A stretch of 64,000 nucleotides of DNA from Cladocopium goreaui (Eukaryota; Sar; Dinophyceae; Suessiales; Symbiodiniaceae), in NCBI GenBank assembly GCA_947184155.2, contig CAMXCT020001540.1:1-64000 (forward strand), given 5' to 3'. Positions 10,451-21,929 of the stretch are shown here, piece by piece. Every line of letters starts with the position of its first letter. The first letter of the stretch is position 1. Made by a program: the position numbers and the translations under genes. The notes under the pieces were generated by a model. That model ran no database searches. It was not told where the DNA came from and worked only from the letters and a program-made list of their open reading frames with translations.

Positions 10451-11868
10451 TGGTGATATAATGGGACTATGGGATTTATACTTGTTGGAAAGTTGATTTT
10501 CTGTGGGATAGATAGATGAAACGAACGGGGAAATGAACATAATACTATATTTTTTACCATAGACACTCTATGTATAATATATATATATAACACTTATCTA
10601 TAATATCAGTTCACATACTATCTTGTATACATAACTATAAATATATATATATATATCAGTTGATTATACATAGGTATTGATGTGTATATACAAGTATGTA
10701 TATATATATATATTGGATGTTGTATAGGTACGTACATTACCAAAAAATAATAAATCTATGCCGATGCCTTTTTTTGTACACGAAAATGTCAGGCAGTTTT
10801 TTAATCTGAATCTAGTGAATCCAGTGACCATTGAGGCCCCCATGATCTGTCGTGAAAGAATCCACCATGGCTTCCCAGTTAAGTGAGAGCCTCCAAATGT
10901 TCAGTGGCTGTTTTAAAAACTACAAGCTGGGGCCAAACGTTGTATTTCTTGGTTACCCCCATGACTAGTGGGTTACATCTACCATTAAGTTATATAAAAT
11001 TCAGGTTGCTTCGACCAACTTAGTCGTTGCCTCACAAGTACCGACGAAAAATGGGGCAGCGAAGACTCTGAGACCCAAATCAGTGGCCCTCCATATATGA
11101 ATCGGATTGCAAGTTGACCCTAATTGAATTTTCCACCGAGTCATTGAAGCCAAAGAACCAAAAAACTGTTCTTGAATTTACTCAGGTTTTCTTCTGAAAA
11201 AAGAATCGAAGGCGACCTAGCTTCACACAAAGACGTAGGGCAAGGCAGAAATGACGATGCTCCGATATCAAAAAATGAGTAACCACAAGAATCAGCCAAG
11301 ATTGGGGGGATTCAACCAATCACCTCTGTGATTTAGGCCTTGTTAAGGGCTTAACGACAACAGCTTGTCAACCATCAATGAAGTCGCAAATTTGCAAATG
11401 CAATGGAACGGGATGTAGTGAAACGTGGTTCTGCAATGCTGTGGTATGGGGTATGGCATGGGGTGTATGGGATGGGGCGGTAGGGTAGGGTAGAGTGTGT
11501 CAAGTTATTCTGTTTACGTTCGTATGCATGGATGAGACTACCCTAGGCCACATGAGATTGAGCGGAGATTGAAATGGGTATAGATGGTATAGATGGTATA
11601 GATATAGGATGATATAGGTATATTAGACATAGATGTAGATGTTTGATGTAGATGGTTGCGTCAAGAAATTGGGTGTACCGCGAAGTATTGCCATTTTGAT
11701 GATTCACCCTTGGAGGAAATGAGTTTTCTCATGTTTTCTCCCCATGAATCAACGGATTTTGGGTGTGTTCTGTTTAAAACACTTCCCTTGCACAAAAAAA
11801 GATGCCCAAAACTCGACGACGATTCCGAAAAAACACCTCCGGTTTCATGGCAAAGCCTTAGCCGGCCT

Positions 11869-11936
11869 CTACTCTGGAGATGGTGACACCGGCGTAAATT
11901 CCGGTGGCGGTTGGTTGACAGTCCGTGGGTTGACAC
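11869..11936 (-). CDS. weak candidate exon, proline-rich
   Basis: The minus strand reads GVNPRTVNQPPPEFTPVSPS and then PE and a stop, after an AG acceptor (TTCGAG). The plus strand is open too (GKALAGLYSGDGDTG), so neither strand nor coding status is secure. Confidence 0.25.
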
Positions 11937-12164
11937 CTCGAACTTCGTCGCACCCGAAAAACGAACTGAACTGAACGAAAAAGGATGGTAGGATTTTACC
12001 AACAAAGAAAAAAGTATAATAGTGGTTGGTAAATGTCCTAATGTTTCACCCAAATAAAAAGGGCATATAATCTCCAACAGATACTTGTTTTAGTGATGTT
12101 CAAAATCCCCCAAATGGGACCCTGTATAATGGGAATATAATGGGAAAAATGATGATTTAAACCC

Positions 12165-12268
12165 TCTGGCGATTTAAACGTTTGCTATGGTGATTGCCCC
12201 TTTAGTTCGATGATTTACCTATAAAAAGATGGTGATGTTCCATAGCCAGCAGTGAACTTACCACAAAG
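12165..12268. mobile_element. degenerate MITE family 1 copy
   Basis: AAACCCTCTGG at the left, GATGGTGATGTTCCATAG inside and a damaged right end. It has the same layout as family 1 with many substitutions. Confidence 0.45.
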
Positions 12269-12621
12269 TACCAAAAATCAAGCAGTGATTTGGGGTGGTG
12301 GATTCCTTTAGATACCCCTCCGGCCCCTCCGGCATCAAGAAAACCTGAACCACCAGGCCCCAAACCACCAATTGATCATTGCTTTAAACAAGTTCCTCTT
12401 GGTAAAAAATCAAGCAGCCAATCTGATTTACCATTGATCATCACGCACCTACTCGTTAAAGGGGCCGTCTCTGGGAGCAACCCCTCTTTCTTGATCAATC
12501 AAGCACTAAAAATTGGGCACCTGTGGTCCATTTGGTGCGTGGTGTTGGTGTCCTCCAAAAAAAATGAAGCCGCAACCCTCGTTGGGACGCCGACAAACCA
12601 TTTACTGAGGGATCATCCCAC

Positions 12622-12713
12622 CAATAAGCTCCTGGAAGCTCACTGGCATCACACCGTGGATTCTTTGGGGGGCCAGGTAGATCTTGTCCAAGTCTACTGG
12701 GGTTGGTCCATCA
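12622..12713 (-). CDS. candidate exon, unknown protein
   Basis: The minus strand reads GPTPVDLDKIYLAPQRIHGV and then MPVSFQELI, between an AG acceptor (ATATCAAG) and a GTGGGATG donor. It has a typical soluble-protein composition. A further open stretch upstream on the same strand (about 12745-12815, FTFINDIEFPLTLGNPRG) may be another exon. The plus strand carries a 142-codon frame (12290-12718), which I judge to be a shadow. Confidence 0.55.
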
Positions 12714-12894
12714 CTTGATATCCAGCCCAGCAAGCCCAACCCCTGGGATTTCCCAACGTGAGCGGAAATTCGATGTCGTTGATGAAGGTGAAGGAAAAAG
12801 AGGTCCGAGAATAGTCAAGCCTTGGGAATGTCAAAAAATGCTTTGACCCATGACTTGATGGCCAATGGATACAGTATCCCTCTTGCGAAGTGTA

Positions 12895-13111
12895 TATGTA
12901 TATATATATGTGTGTGTGTGATATATATATATATACATATGTGATATACATATATATATATGTGATATATATATATATATGTGATATACATATGTATATA
13001 TATACATATATATGATATATGATATATATATATATGATATATATATATATGTGTGTGTGTGATATATATATATACATAGGTGATATATATATATATGTAT
13101 GTATGTATGTA

Positions 13112-13154
<43 letters not shown>

Positions 13155-13670
13155 ATGTATGTATGTATGTGATATATATATATATATGTATATGTGATAT
13201 ATATATATGTGTGTATATATATATACGCCATATATATATATGTGTGTGTGTGCTTGTGATATAAATTTATATATATATGTGATATGTATATACATATGAT
13301 ATATATATATATATGATATATATATATATATGATATATATATATCAAAAAAATGTTATATATATAATATATATGTGTGTGTGTTATATATATATATACAT
13401 ATAGATATATGTGATATGTATACAGAAATGTGACATGTATATATATATATGATATGTATCTATATATGTGATATTATATATATATGATACATATATATAT
13501 ATATGGTGTATATATACATACATATATATGTGTGACGGATATATATATATATATATATATGATATATATATATGATATATATATGTGTGTGTGTGTGATA
13601 TAGATATATATATATATATATATATCATATACACATGATTATATGTATATATGATATTATATATATACAC
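12895..13670. repeat. compound microsatellite (TA, TATG, TGTC)
   Basis: Long runs of TATATATG/GATATATA with a (TGTC)n block at about 13112-13153. All long frames across it are low-complexity Tyr/Ile/His or Cys/Val strings and not genes. Confidence 0.95.
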
Positions 13671-14596
13671 AGTAATCCCGAAGAAACTGGGAAGTATAAG
13701 AGTGTAACATAGTCCAACCACTTATAAGCAGGAACATGGCTATTCTCTGGTACTTTTTGCTGGTGCAAAATGGCAGAGGTGGTGACATGAACTGAGTGAT
13801 GTCCCATTTTTTTTACATTTTGGAAGCCACCGAAGCCACAAAAACTGAACCAATCCTGCCAGGTCGGCAAATGGTTTATACCCCATTGAAGTATCATATC
13901 CCACAAAAGTGGGGGGTTCCAGGTCCAGCACCCCCAGGTGTCCCCAACTCTCCAGTGATGACCTGTGGGATGTGGGGAATCAATGGTGACCACAGGGTGG
14001 CCACACACCAAGATTTTCAGAAAATCAATGAGGAGGCTCTCCACGGTGCCCCAGCAAAAACTTTCAATCATCCCCAATGTTCCCCATTTTGGTTTTTCCT
14101 TTTGACATAGGTTATTCCCATGATTCACCAAGATCATGTGGTAAACCCAATCATGAACCATCCCATTCACCAACTATTTGGCGGTCACTTTACATCCCCA
14201 ATTTTTCGGGGTATCCCTTTTCAAAATCATCCCAGCGGGTCAGGGCTGCGAACTCGTGACCCAACTGCTCTTATTTCTTATTGCCGGCAATTTATATCAT
14301 ATTTTAAATATATTGGGGCATATAATATCATATTGTACAATTCATTATTGGGGCTAATCAATACTAATCGTAATACTAATGGTACATCCTAAAAAGATCC
14401 CTGCCCCTGTCGCCAGTGACCACTGCAATTCCACAAGAAATCTCGGAGGGTCAAATGACAGGTCGAGCTGAATCTAGCCGAATCTAGCGGAATCTAGCCC
14501 ATGTGTCATGTTTTGGGAAAATGACCCATCTCTGCTTCACAAGCATGAAATATTTCCATCAGCGGTACAAAACGATGTGAAAAAAACCTGGTTCAC
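13671..14596. other. no settled gene; possible minus-strand exon fragments
   Basis: A minus-strand frame at about 13735-14060 contains stretches such as VHVTTSAILHQQK and GTVESLLIDFLKILV, each near GT-like sites. Several frames are open at once, so I could not decide on exons. The rest, including AT-rich 14290-14390, shows nothing. Confidence 0.3.
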
Positions 14597-14656
14597 CGCT
14601 GGCCTTGGTGTCCTGCAAGCGTCGTGCCGCCTGAGAGAGTCCCAGCTCGGCCCCCA
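14597..14656 (-). CDS. candidate exon, unknown protein (helical)
   Basis: A 60-nt minus-strand island reading GAELGLSQAARRLQDTKAS, between a CAG acceptor (AATCCGCAG) and a GTGAACC donor. It is strongly GC-rich and the protein is amphipathic-helix-like. Confidence 0.6.
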
Positions 14657-15289
14657 CTGCGGATTTGCCGAAAAATCACCATTGTTCAGCTTGGAAATCA
14701 TCGAACTCAATGGAAAATGTCCATAGCCACGTGAAATATCGTGAAATCACCGGCTGGTCATTTTAACCGTGAATTTCACTATCCCAATTCCCAATGCATC
14801 TTGTGGAACAAAGACATGTAGGACCTATACAACATCACATATGCTAATGAACGATGACCATGGGAACATGGTGACTCAAAATGGGGCGCATCATCTGGGA
14901 TGCTACATAAGCGTCTGAAAGATCACGAGCATTTGCTTCCATGATATCTAGCCATTCTCAAATGGTGATTCCCTCAGACTGGGAAGCCCAGAAGTTCCCA
15001 AAGAGATCCCAGCATGTTCAACAGGACAACCATAATGTTGCAAAACATCATAGAAATGCCCGCCAAAAGCTGATGCTCAACCCTCCCATTTTTTTCAGGT
15101 GGAGATTCATGTGGATGCATCTTTGAGACCAAAAATCGGCATTACGCTGGACTATATGGGCATGTTCACCAAGGCATAGTTCAGGGTGTGTGATGTCATA
15201 TGTTGGGCTCTTTGATTTTTCTGAAACCAAAAAACATCGGACAGCTCACCATGTTCCAAGGCCGGGCTGTTTTCACCAGCTGCTGCCGC

Positions 15290-15331
15290 TCAGGTCTTGC
15301 GCTTCTTGGGTGTGGGTTCCACCTCCTGTGG
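15290..15331 (-). CDS. candidate terminal exon with basic C-terminus
   Basis: After an AG acceptor (CTTTCAAG) the minus strand reads PQEVEPTPKKRKT and a stop. PKKRK matches the classical monopartite nuclear import signal pattern, so this could be the end of a nuclear protein. The exon is short, so the stop could also be intronic if a GC donor (GCGCAAG) is used. Confidence 0.4.
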   Translation of the reverse strand, partial: PQEVEPTPKKRKT

Positions 15332-15837
15332 CTTGAAAGACAGTACTCATGTTGGACCAGGAAGTGCTTCACCACACTAGGGAGCAATAGAAGTCTGGGA
15401 TTGAAAAATTCAGTGATGTTGGTGTATAACCCCCATTAACTATAGATATATAACCCCCATAACCCTAGAAATATTGAAGATGGAACCGATTATGATGAGT
15501 TGTAGCTGATGTGAATCAGTGTTTGGCTTGACCTGACGGGGGTTGTCTGAAAATTTAGGGAAAACTCCATTCCATCCACCGGTCATTCCCCATTAAATGG
15601 AGAAGTTTGGGGGCTATACCCCATTTCCAGGTACCTAACCCATGTGCATGGTAGAGACTGTTGCCCATTCGATTGGTGACTCGCACACCAACCCATCCTC
15701 CCCAGGATGAATCCTCGTAGCTGAGATTGATGCTTGGTAGCTGGCTTCCAAACACACAACATATCCAATGAATCCAGTGCTAAGGGGCGGATCACTTACT
15801 AACCATCAATCCCAAGTTCCAGGGTCATCCAAGTATA

Positions 15838-15862
15838 CATGTGTGTATATATATATATGTAT

Positions 15863-15895
<33 letters not shown>

Positions 15896-15907
15896 CATAT
15901 ACACATA
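15838..15907. repeat. AT/ACATAT microsatellite
   Basis: GTATATATATATATG and ACATATACATATAC runs. Simple repeat without a gene. Confidence 0.9.
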
Positions 15908-15997
15908 TCTGTGAAGATATCTGTGTAGACACACACACTGACTGACTGGCGACTGACACTGACACTGACACTGCCCCTGCCATCCAACCCCGTAAAC

Positions 15998-16055
15998 CTC
16001 ATCTTCCTCACAATCTTCTTCTTCTCCACCCTCCTCATCAAGACCTTCTTCCGTA
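15998..16055 (-). CDS. candidate exon, acidic segment
   Basis: The minus strand reads TEEGLDEEGGEEEDCEEDE between an AG acceptor (TTTTTGAG) and a GTTTAC donor following GATGAG. The extreme acidic composition is typical of a disordered linker. Confidence 0.5.
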
Positions 16056-16221
16056 CTCAAAAATGACATCCATTCACCTCAGCCGTGCCGTTTTCAACCC
16101 TCAATGTCAATGACCTGGCAAAACTTCGAGCTACTTCTCTACCCCCACCCCATGTAAGGCTAAGGGTTGGTCTCAAAATCGTCCACCCCAAGAAATGGCG
16201 AGTAGAAATTAGCCTCCCCAA

Positions 16222-16376
16222 CTAGCACAGACCCTGCCAAGTACGGGGTTCAAAGACTACACAATCCTCTAGTAATTGGCAATCTTCAGGGTCTATCTTA
16301 ATCTTGGAAATGGTAAAACAACCTTTCTTCGCCGGCACCAAGGTGACATCGATGAAAGTTGTTGAATTGCATTTTT
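16222..16376 (-). CDS. candidate exon, unknown protein
   Basis: The minus strand reads EKCNSTTFIDVTLVPAKKGC, continues FTISKIKIDPEDCQLLEDCV and then VFEPRTWQGLC and a stop at 16222-16224. The acceptor is AG in ATACCAAG. A GTTGTT donor at 16322 would instead end the exon after PAKK, which makes the terminal half uncertain. Confidence 0.45.
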
Positions 16377-16560
16377 CTTGGTATATTGCAAGAACACGCA
16401 GACAAAGATATGATGTGTATATATATATATATAATGTGCATGTATATATATATATATATGTTATGAATTCTGAAACAATATCAAAGTGCAATCCTATATA
16501 ATGATATATATATAAAGAATTCATATTGCCAATGATCTATATTACTATGGTTCTTTCCAC

Positions 16561-16631
16561 ATGCTCGCCCAAGAGACCCACAGTCATTGGAAGCGGCAAC
16601 CTGGCATCCAACTCCGGACTTTCGTCTACAA
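16561..16631 (-). CDS. candidate exon, unknown protein
   Basis: The minus strand reads VDESPELDARLPLPMTVGLL and then GEH, between an AG acceptor (TTCGCAAG) and a GTGGAA donor. It has good composition and lies 184 bp upstream of the previous island on the same strand. A degenerate family 1 MITE adjoins at about 16646-16715. Confidence 0.6.
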
Positions 16632-16645
16632 CTTGCGAATTTACC

Positions 16646-16715
16646 ATGATTTACCGAACTTAAAGATGGTGATGTTCCACTTCGCTTACAGTGTAAACGT
16701 TTACCAGATTGGGTA
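16646..16715. mobile_element. degenerate MITE family 1 copy
   Basis: Contains TTTACCGAACTTAAAGATGG, GGTGATGTTCCAC and TTACCAGATTGGGTA, a worn version of the family 1 interior and right end. Confidence 0.4.
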
Positions 16716-16945
16716 ACATGATTCAAGTGAGGTCCAGGATTTCTTGGGATCCATAACTTTCACTACTCATTCCTTGGCGACCGTTTTCTCGGAACCCAGT
16801 AACCCAGCAGGGATCCCAGTTCCAGCAGAATCAGAAGCCAATCAGATTGATGGAATTCTCAGTTGGTAAGTGGCTAACCATGAATTTCATGAATCATAAT
16901 CCACTTAGATTCATGGAATATATCCCCGGCGAAAAAGGTAATTTC

Positions 16946-17027
16946 AGGCGCCCAGGCGCCCAGGCCTCTAGGATCCGAACTGCGCACATTGAACTTGGGG
17001 GTCAGCATAGGATGATTTTTCGAAGCG
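16946..17027 (-). CDS. candidate exon, unknown protein
   Basis: The minus strand reads ASKNHP followed by MLTPKFNVRSSDPRGLGAWA, in a GC-rich island after an AG acceptor (CAAAAG). The 3' end is approximate because no clear GT donor is seen. Confidence 0.45.
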
Positions 17028-17305
17028 CTTTTGGTGTTTAGAGCTGTACAAAATTCAAAGCCACAGCCAGACTGCTTGATAACTTCTTGATAAATTCAAT
17101 GTTCAATCAAGAATTTGACCACGTTTCTTGTTCCAGTCGGTTCAAAGTACTGGATCCAAATTCAAACTGGCCTGTTTCCGCCAACGGTCAAAACCGGGTT
17201 TTCTCTGAATGTGTACCCCAAAAATCCCTGGAAATATAGATGCTTTATTCCCTACTTGCTCTTTCATTCCTTGTCTTTTTGGGGCGTCCATTTTTTCGGA
17301 AGCAC

Positions 17306-17351
17306 CGCTTTTTAAGTTGGCCATCAACGCCCAGGCGTCTCTGTCGAGGAA
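17306..17351 (-). CDS. candidate small exon, unknown protein
   Basis: A 46-nt island reading FLDRDAWALMANLKS between a CAG acceptor (ACAGAACAG) and a GTGCTTCC donor. Short but well bounded. Confidence 0.45.
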
Positions 17352-18278
17352 CTGTTCTGTACTGAACTTTTTCTTATTCTTTTCCTGGGTTCAGCATTTT
17401 TGTCTGAAAAATGGTGGATTTACACCCCCTAAAATGGCTGATTACTGGATGGTTATTCCCCTAAATATGATAGTATTCATAGGGTTTGACCCATCCCCAT
17501 CTATCCCCATTTTTTTGCCATTCAAATGCTCCATTCAATGACGATGGACCATTTTTTTCTGGGAGTTGTCCCCCTAAAATGTTCAGACAAAGCCAAATAA
17601 TCGGTTTCGGCCCAGGGTTTCCCAATGCAGGGGCATTTCATATGACAACAGGTACCTCCTCAAAAGCAGGCATCACTCTGAAAACGGATGATTCTGTACG
17701 ACCCCATTTGACCTATGTGAAAACACACCCTTTCAGAAAGGGTGGAATGTCGGCAGTCTTAAATTTTGGAGTCCTATATCGTCTATCTTCCGGACAAAAT
17801 GGTCATCTTTTGGTCTAGCCATGAGCTTCAAAGGCAATCAACACAACCAGATCAACCTATGCATTGGTTGAATACCATCCTTGCTTGAAAGCCTTTCTTT
17901 GGTTGTCCCAGCGAAATGGTTGTTATCCAATCGGTGCTAAATGGATGGTTCACCAAAAACCCTCACAGTTTCCAGTTTAGTAACTATATAACTAGCTCAA
18001 ATAACACTATCCTTATGGTTGAATGACATGTTTAACCACCATACTGATTTTTTTAAAAATAGTGTTAAACAGTTGGAAAGAAGAAAAGAGTTTCTCCTTA
18101 CAGATCAAATCTCTCCATCAAATCTCACGACAGGTATGAATTTTGATGATAGTCTCAAACCTTTTGTTGAAAAATGTGGAGGTCAGTAGACCATGACTTC
18201 GTATTGAAACAAGCACGGTGACTTGAGGATCCCCAATTCTAAGAAACCTCCAGAATATATATATATATTATAATATTG

Positions 18279-18319
<41 letters not shown>

Positions 18320-18601
18320 TATAATATTGTATGTATATATATATAATCACAATTATCCACAGTATCAGTCCCATTACAAACAATTCTGGGATCATTTCCC
18401 TCTGGAAAACGATCGTCGACGAAAATCCCCAGGGGCCCCAGGTGTGGGTCATCCCATTTATATAATCCTCCATCTGTCCAGGAATTTTTCCCATATGTCT
18501 TCCATGGAAAATCCTCCATTTCGAGCTTTCCGAAGTGGGGATATATCCGGAAAATCCCATCTAGAAATGGATGATACCCCATTTTAAGCATCCATTTCTA
18601 C
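17352..18601. other. no settled gene; AT microsatellite
   Basis: No convincing exon was found. A TATA microsatellite lies at 18256-18350. A minus-strand stretch near 18405-18440 (HLGPLGIFVDDRF) is open but lacks clear splice sites. Confidence 0.35.
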
Positions 18602-18719
18602 AGGATGGTGCCCCCCAGTTATAAGTTGGTTTATAAACCCCATTAACTATAGTTATATCTGCCATAAACCATAGTTATGGGAGTTAGAAACCAACTTAGC
18701 TAACTATGGGGCACCACCT
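18602..18719. mobile_element. MITE family 3 (GGTGGTGCCCC ends)
   Basis: An imperfect 118-bp inverted repeat. The left end AGGATGGTGCCCCCCAGTTA with AAGTTGGTTT is matched by the inverted right end ending TATGGGGCACCACCTT. The centre carries a second palindrome, AACTATAGTT and AACCATAGTTATGG. Confidence 0.75.
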
Positions 18720-18768
18720 TGTAGACATGTTCATGGGATTTTCCACGAAACCATCGCTTTGGGGGTAC

Positions 18769-18842
18769 CCCCATAGCGGCCACCAAGGCGCGAAGAAGTC
18801 CGCCGCATTCACCATAGCCTTGACTGCTCCAAGGGCGCCCAC
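18769..18842 (-). CDS. candidate exon, unknown protein
   Basis: The minus strand reads VGALGAVKAMVNAADFFAPW and then WPLWG, between a CAG acceptor (TTGTCCCAG) and a GTACCC donor. It is GC-rich and hydrophobic to amphipathic. Confidence 0.55.
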
Positions 18843-18867
18843 CTGGGACAAGCAAAACGTTGTTGAT

Positions 18868-19075
18868 ATACAAATATATATCTCTATATATATATATACA
18901 TATGTGTATGTATATATATATAGAGATATAGATATAGATATATAATATTTATGGATATATATATATACACATGATATTCGGATTATAACTGACTGTAACA
19001 TAATGTATTCTGTACACATATAATATATCTAGTTAGGTTCACCTTATAGGTGTGTGTATAATATGTATATATATA
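18868..19075. repeat. AT-rich microsatellites
   Basis: ATATATATCTC and GATATAGATATA runs are interleaved with unique sequence. Confidence 0.85.
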
Positions 19076-19498
19076 TGGATTGGTTTAGGGGAAACTCGAC
19101 ACTGGAAACCGTGTTTTCGGTCCATCAAATATGAGAGTTTCAACCACAAATTCCCCAACCAATTTGCCCATCAATCCTGGTATATCCTCATTTTCATGGC
19201 TAAACCATGTTAAATCCCCCATGATTGGTACTCTCTTATCATTTCACCGTCTTCTAGCAAAAATCACCAATAAAAACAGTAGCTAAATCATGAAACTAAG
19301 TGGGCCATAGCATAAATCAACACAGGGCTAACATCACTATAGAAAGTGTCCCCATTATATCCCATTATACCAGTTATACCACTAGTTTTGGTGGTGAAGT
19401 CCCCCCATGTTTGCTGGAAAATCCTCATTTTTCATGGTGAAATCCCCCCTGGTTGAACCCTTGAAGCCCATGGGTTGATGGTGAACGGGAAAACTGGC

Positions 19499-19592
19499 CT
19501 TCTCTATGAGGTCCTCATAGCTGGTGGGACACTCTTCTCCTGTGACATCCACCGGGATCAGCACCGACTCATCATCCAGGTCATCAGGGTAC
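19499..19592 (-). CDS. candidate exon with GC donor, unknown protein
   Basis: The minus strand reads YPDDLDDESVLIPVDVTGEE and then CPTSYEDLIEK. The acceptor is AG in CCCACCAAG after a T-rich tract. The exon ends in AAG followed by GCCAGT, a non-canonical GC donor of the kind reported for dinoflagellates. It is one of the clearest coding islands in the left half. Confidence 0.65.
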
Positions 19593-19681
19593 CTTGGTGG
19601 GGAAAAATCATGGAGGACGAAGCGTTTCAACGGTTCGTATGACGAAAATCTCGGTGAAAATAAAAAGTTACTGTGGACGCT

Positions 19682-19786
19682 GTGGATGGGCCAGCGAAAT
19701 CCTGCACCGATAGCTGGATTATCCCATTCTTTATAGGCTTTCAGTCATCCTTTTGGTGGTGCAGAATTTCGCTGGCCCATCCACAG
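19682..19786. repeat. 105-bp inverted repeat beside an exon
   Basis: TGTGGATGGGCCAGCGAAAT continuing CCTGCACC is repeated in inverted orientation (28 nt, one mismatch) around a loop of about 50 nt. The right arm runs in frame into the candidate exon at 19796-19885 (reads DGPAKFCTTK on minus). Confidence 0.85.
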
Positions 19787-19795
19787 TATGTCTTT

Positions 19796-19885
19796 CTTTG
19801 GGTGTTTGGAGGACTTCAAGGAGCAAAATTTCAGACTCTGTGGCGCTATCGTTTGATTCGTAGTTTTCGAGGCGGGTAGGAGCCC
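19796..19885 (-). CDS. candidate exon, unknown protein
   Basis: The minus strand reads RLENYESNDSATESEILLLE and then VLQTPKERH. It is acidic and helical. No confident acceptor is visible and the open frame continues into the neighbouring inverted repeat. Confidence 0.35.
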
Positions 19886-20178
19886 CAAACACAGCAAGGA
19901 TTTAGTCCCTGGGAATTTCAGGATCCTAAAATGGAGGTACGTTAGTACCATAAAAGGCCATTTTTCTGTGGATATTCCCTTACATAGGCCTAAAAAATAG
20001 GCCTATGTTAATGGTCTCCAATCAATCGGTTCCTGTTGCATGGCCATTGATTTTTCAGGATGCAGCACCCCAACAATAAAATGGGGTTGTGAGTCCTAGT
20101 TGGGGAGGTTTTTTTGAGAAACTTGGGGGATCATCCCCCGCGGTTGTGGTGAAGAAGTGGGAAAACGGCTAGGGAACT

Positions 20179-20285
20179 TACCATCTGGTTATGACTAACA
20201 TAGCCATGGAAAATCACCATTTTTAATAGGTAAACCATCTATAAATGGGCCATTTCCCATGGCTATGTTAAATAACCAGAGGGTA
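20179..20285. mobile_element. MITE family 1 copy
   Basis: Ends TACCATCTGGTTA and TAACCAGAGGGTA, with paired inner segments ACATAGCCATGGAAAA and CCATGGCTATGTTA. It has the same layout as the other family members. Confidence 0.85.
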
Positions 20286-21156
20286 TTTACTAGGGCTCAT
20301 GTCCATGACAACCAGATATAAATATAAAACACGAAAAAAACAGGTAGATTTGACCTATCAATCGGCCCTTCCAATAGGCAAATCGTCCTGTAGTCCTCAA
20401 TCCCACCCCAACTTACTGGTCCAATCACATCAAACCCTTCACGTCCTCGCTAGTAATGTCCTTAGTCAGGGCCGATGGAACTGAGATACATGAGTCTTGA
20501 ACATGTGTTGTCACACTTGTCATACCGGTGTCTTTTTTCACATGTTTCATACCCCCAAATTGCATTTTTTCATAGGAAAAAGTGCTAATAAACAAAATAT
20601 CTTGGAGGTCACCTGTTTTCCGACAAACCCTCATGTGCAAGTTGGTCAAGTTACGATGGGTATAGGGCCCCTTTTGGCCATCCATCCCATAATGAAAATC
20701 CAGTGACACGCTGGCTATGTAAGTCCCTATTGATCAATGACCATTCTCCAGTGACCGTGTACCCAAGTTTTGACCGTGGCGCATATGGCAATGGCGACAC
20801 AAAACTGGGTGTGCCAGCCCAAAAGACTTGTCACTGCTAGTTACTAAAACATCCATTTTTTGGTGATAATTTTGAGCCACACCCATATAGTGATGGATCG
20901 AAATTTGCTTGGCTCCCACAATTGATTTCTTAGAAAATCTACAGGAACCAAAAAAATCATTGGTCCAAATTCAGTTCACCATGGTTTTAACAGTATTGCT
21001 CTCCTTCAAACAATCAATTCATTGGCCCTGGAAACCATAGATCTTGGTTAATGTCTGGGATGAACGTTGAGAACTGGGCTGTTTAGGAGGAACTCCCCAA
21101 TTTTTTTCAAGGGCAACATGATCAACATGAAAGCGAGATTGGCAGGACCAATTCAT
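20286..21156. other. non-coding stretch, nothing recognised
   Basis: No protein-like island with splice signals and no clear repeat. Confidence 0.35.
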
Positions 21157-21296
21157 AATGTCAACCCTGGATTAATAAACCCCTAGCCCGGCCGTGACTA
21201 ATTGGGAGGGTACCATTTGAGTATCAGATGAAATGACTATTGGAGGAATACCCCCCTAATTAATAAACCATGGTTTATTAATCCTGGGTTGACATT
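21157..21296. mobile_element. MITE family 4 (AATGTCAACCCTGG ends)
   Basis: 140 bp with terminal inverted repeats AATGTCAACCCTGGATTAAT and its complement ending TCCTGGGTTGACATT (about 24 nt, one or two mismatches). No coding capacity. Confidence 0.8.
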
Positions 21297-21677
21297 ACCC
21301 AAATACCTGGTGTGTTGACTCGGACCTGGCACAATGCTTACTCAAGTTTGACTCACAACCAAATTGATATGGCCATTTTTAGGGTGTTCTCCTTTTAACA
21401 GCTATCCTGGCTATCCTGGCTATCCTGGCTATCACTCTCAAGTGGCCCAAGGGCACAGTTCCGAGATCCACTGCCACCATTTTAAGTGATATTTGATATT
21501 TGCAACATGTTCACTGGATCAAAAAAAGAAAAGATCTTGGAAATCACATATCTGCGGGTCATGCAAATATGTACCCTGCCATCCCATTGTTTTTCTCTTT
21601 TGAGACCTGCAGAAAATACCCCGCCATCAGTCTACATCGCAACCAAGTAGAATTCATCGCCGCTGACACCTCCACAC

Positions 21678-21742
21678 CAACCCATCCAATAGTGGCTTCA
21701 CTGACTGCTGGATGCGCCGAGATTTTTGCCAAGCTTCAGCAC
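21678..21742 (-). CDS. candidate exon, unknown protein
   Basis: The minus strand reads AEAWQKSRRIQQSVKPLLDG and then LV, between an AG acceptor (GCAAAG) and a GTGTGG donor. Helical and basic. Confidence 0.5.
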
Positions 21743-21871
21743 CTTTGCTTTTTCCATTCATTTTCTTTTTCAACTCCTGCATCGGACCAGGGCACCAAAA
21801 AGTCCTGGATTTTTTAATGTGGTATGTTGCTCTTAAGTTAAACTTGAACTGCGGAAACGAGTTTTGCCAAC

Positions 21872-21929
21872 CTGCAATCGAACTTTGCTCACGTAGACAA
21901 TCCTCAGAAGCACAGACGGTGCGAACCAG
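21872..21929 (-). CDS. candidate exon, unknown protein
   Basis: The minus strand reads WFAPSVLLRIVYVSKVRLQ, bounded by a TAG acceptor (CCCCTAG) and a CAG/GTTGGC donor. The hydrophobic stretch could be a beta strand or part of a membrane segment. Confidence 0.55.

Larger units (their letters stand above)
7531..11868. other. long non-coding region rich in repeats
   Basis: No gene-like island was found on either strand in this 4.3-kb stretch. It holds the repeats listed separately at 8008-8177, 8425-8830, 9208-9480, 9534-9741, 9765-9858 and 9925-10450, plus AT microsatellite at about 10570-10720. From 10.75 to 11.65 kb I see nothing distinctive. Confidence 0.5.

Noticed and set aside
12290-12718. 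142-codon plus-strand frame, proline-rich at the start
   Set aside because: The minus strand has a better exon with splice borders here, and the plus frame spans low-quality sequence.
12895-13670. Possible CRISPR-like or spaced repeat array
   Set aside because: No constant repeat-spacer structure, only simple-sequence DNA in a eukaryotic context.
12694-13721. Tyr/Ile/His-rich frames over 100 codons
   Set aside because: Microsatellite translation.
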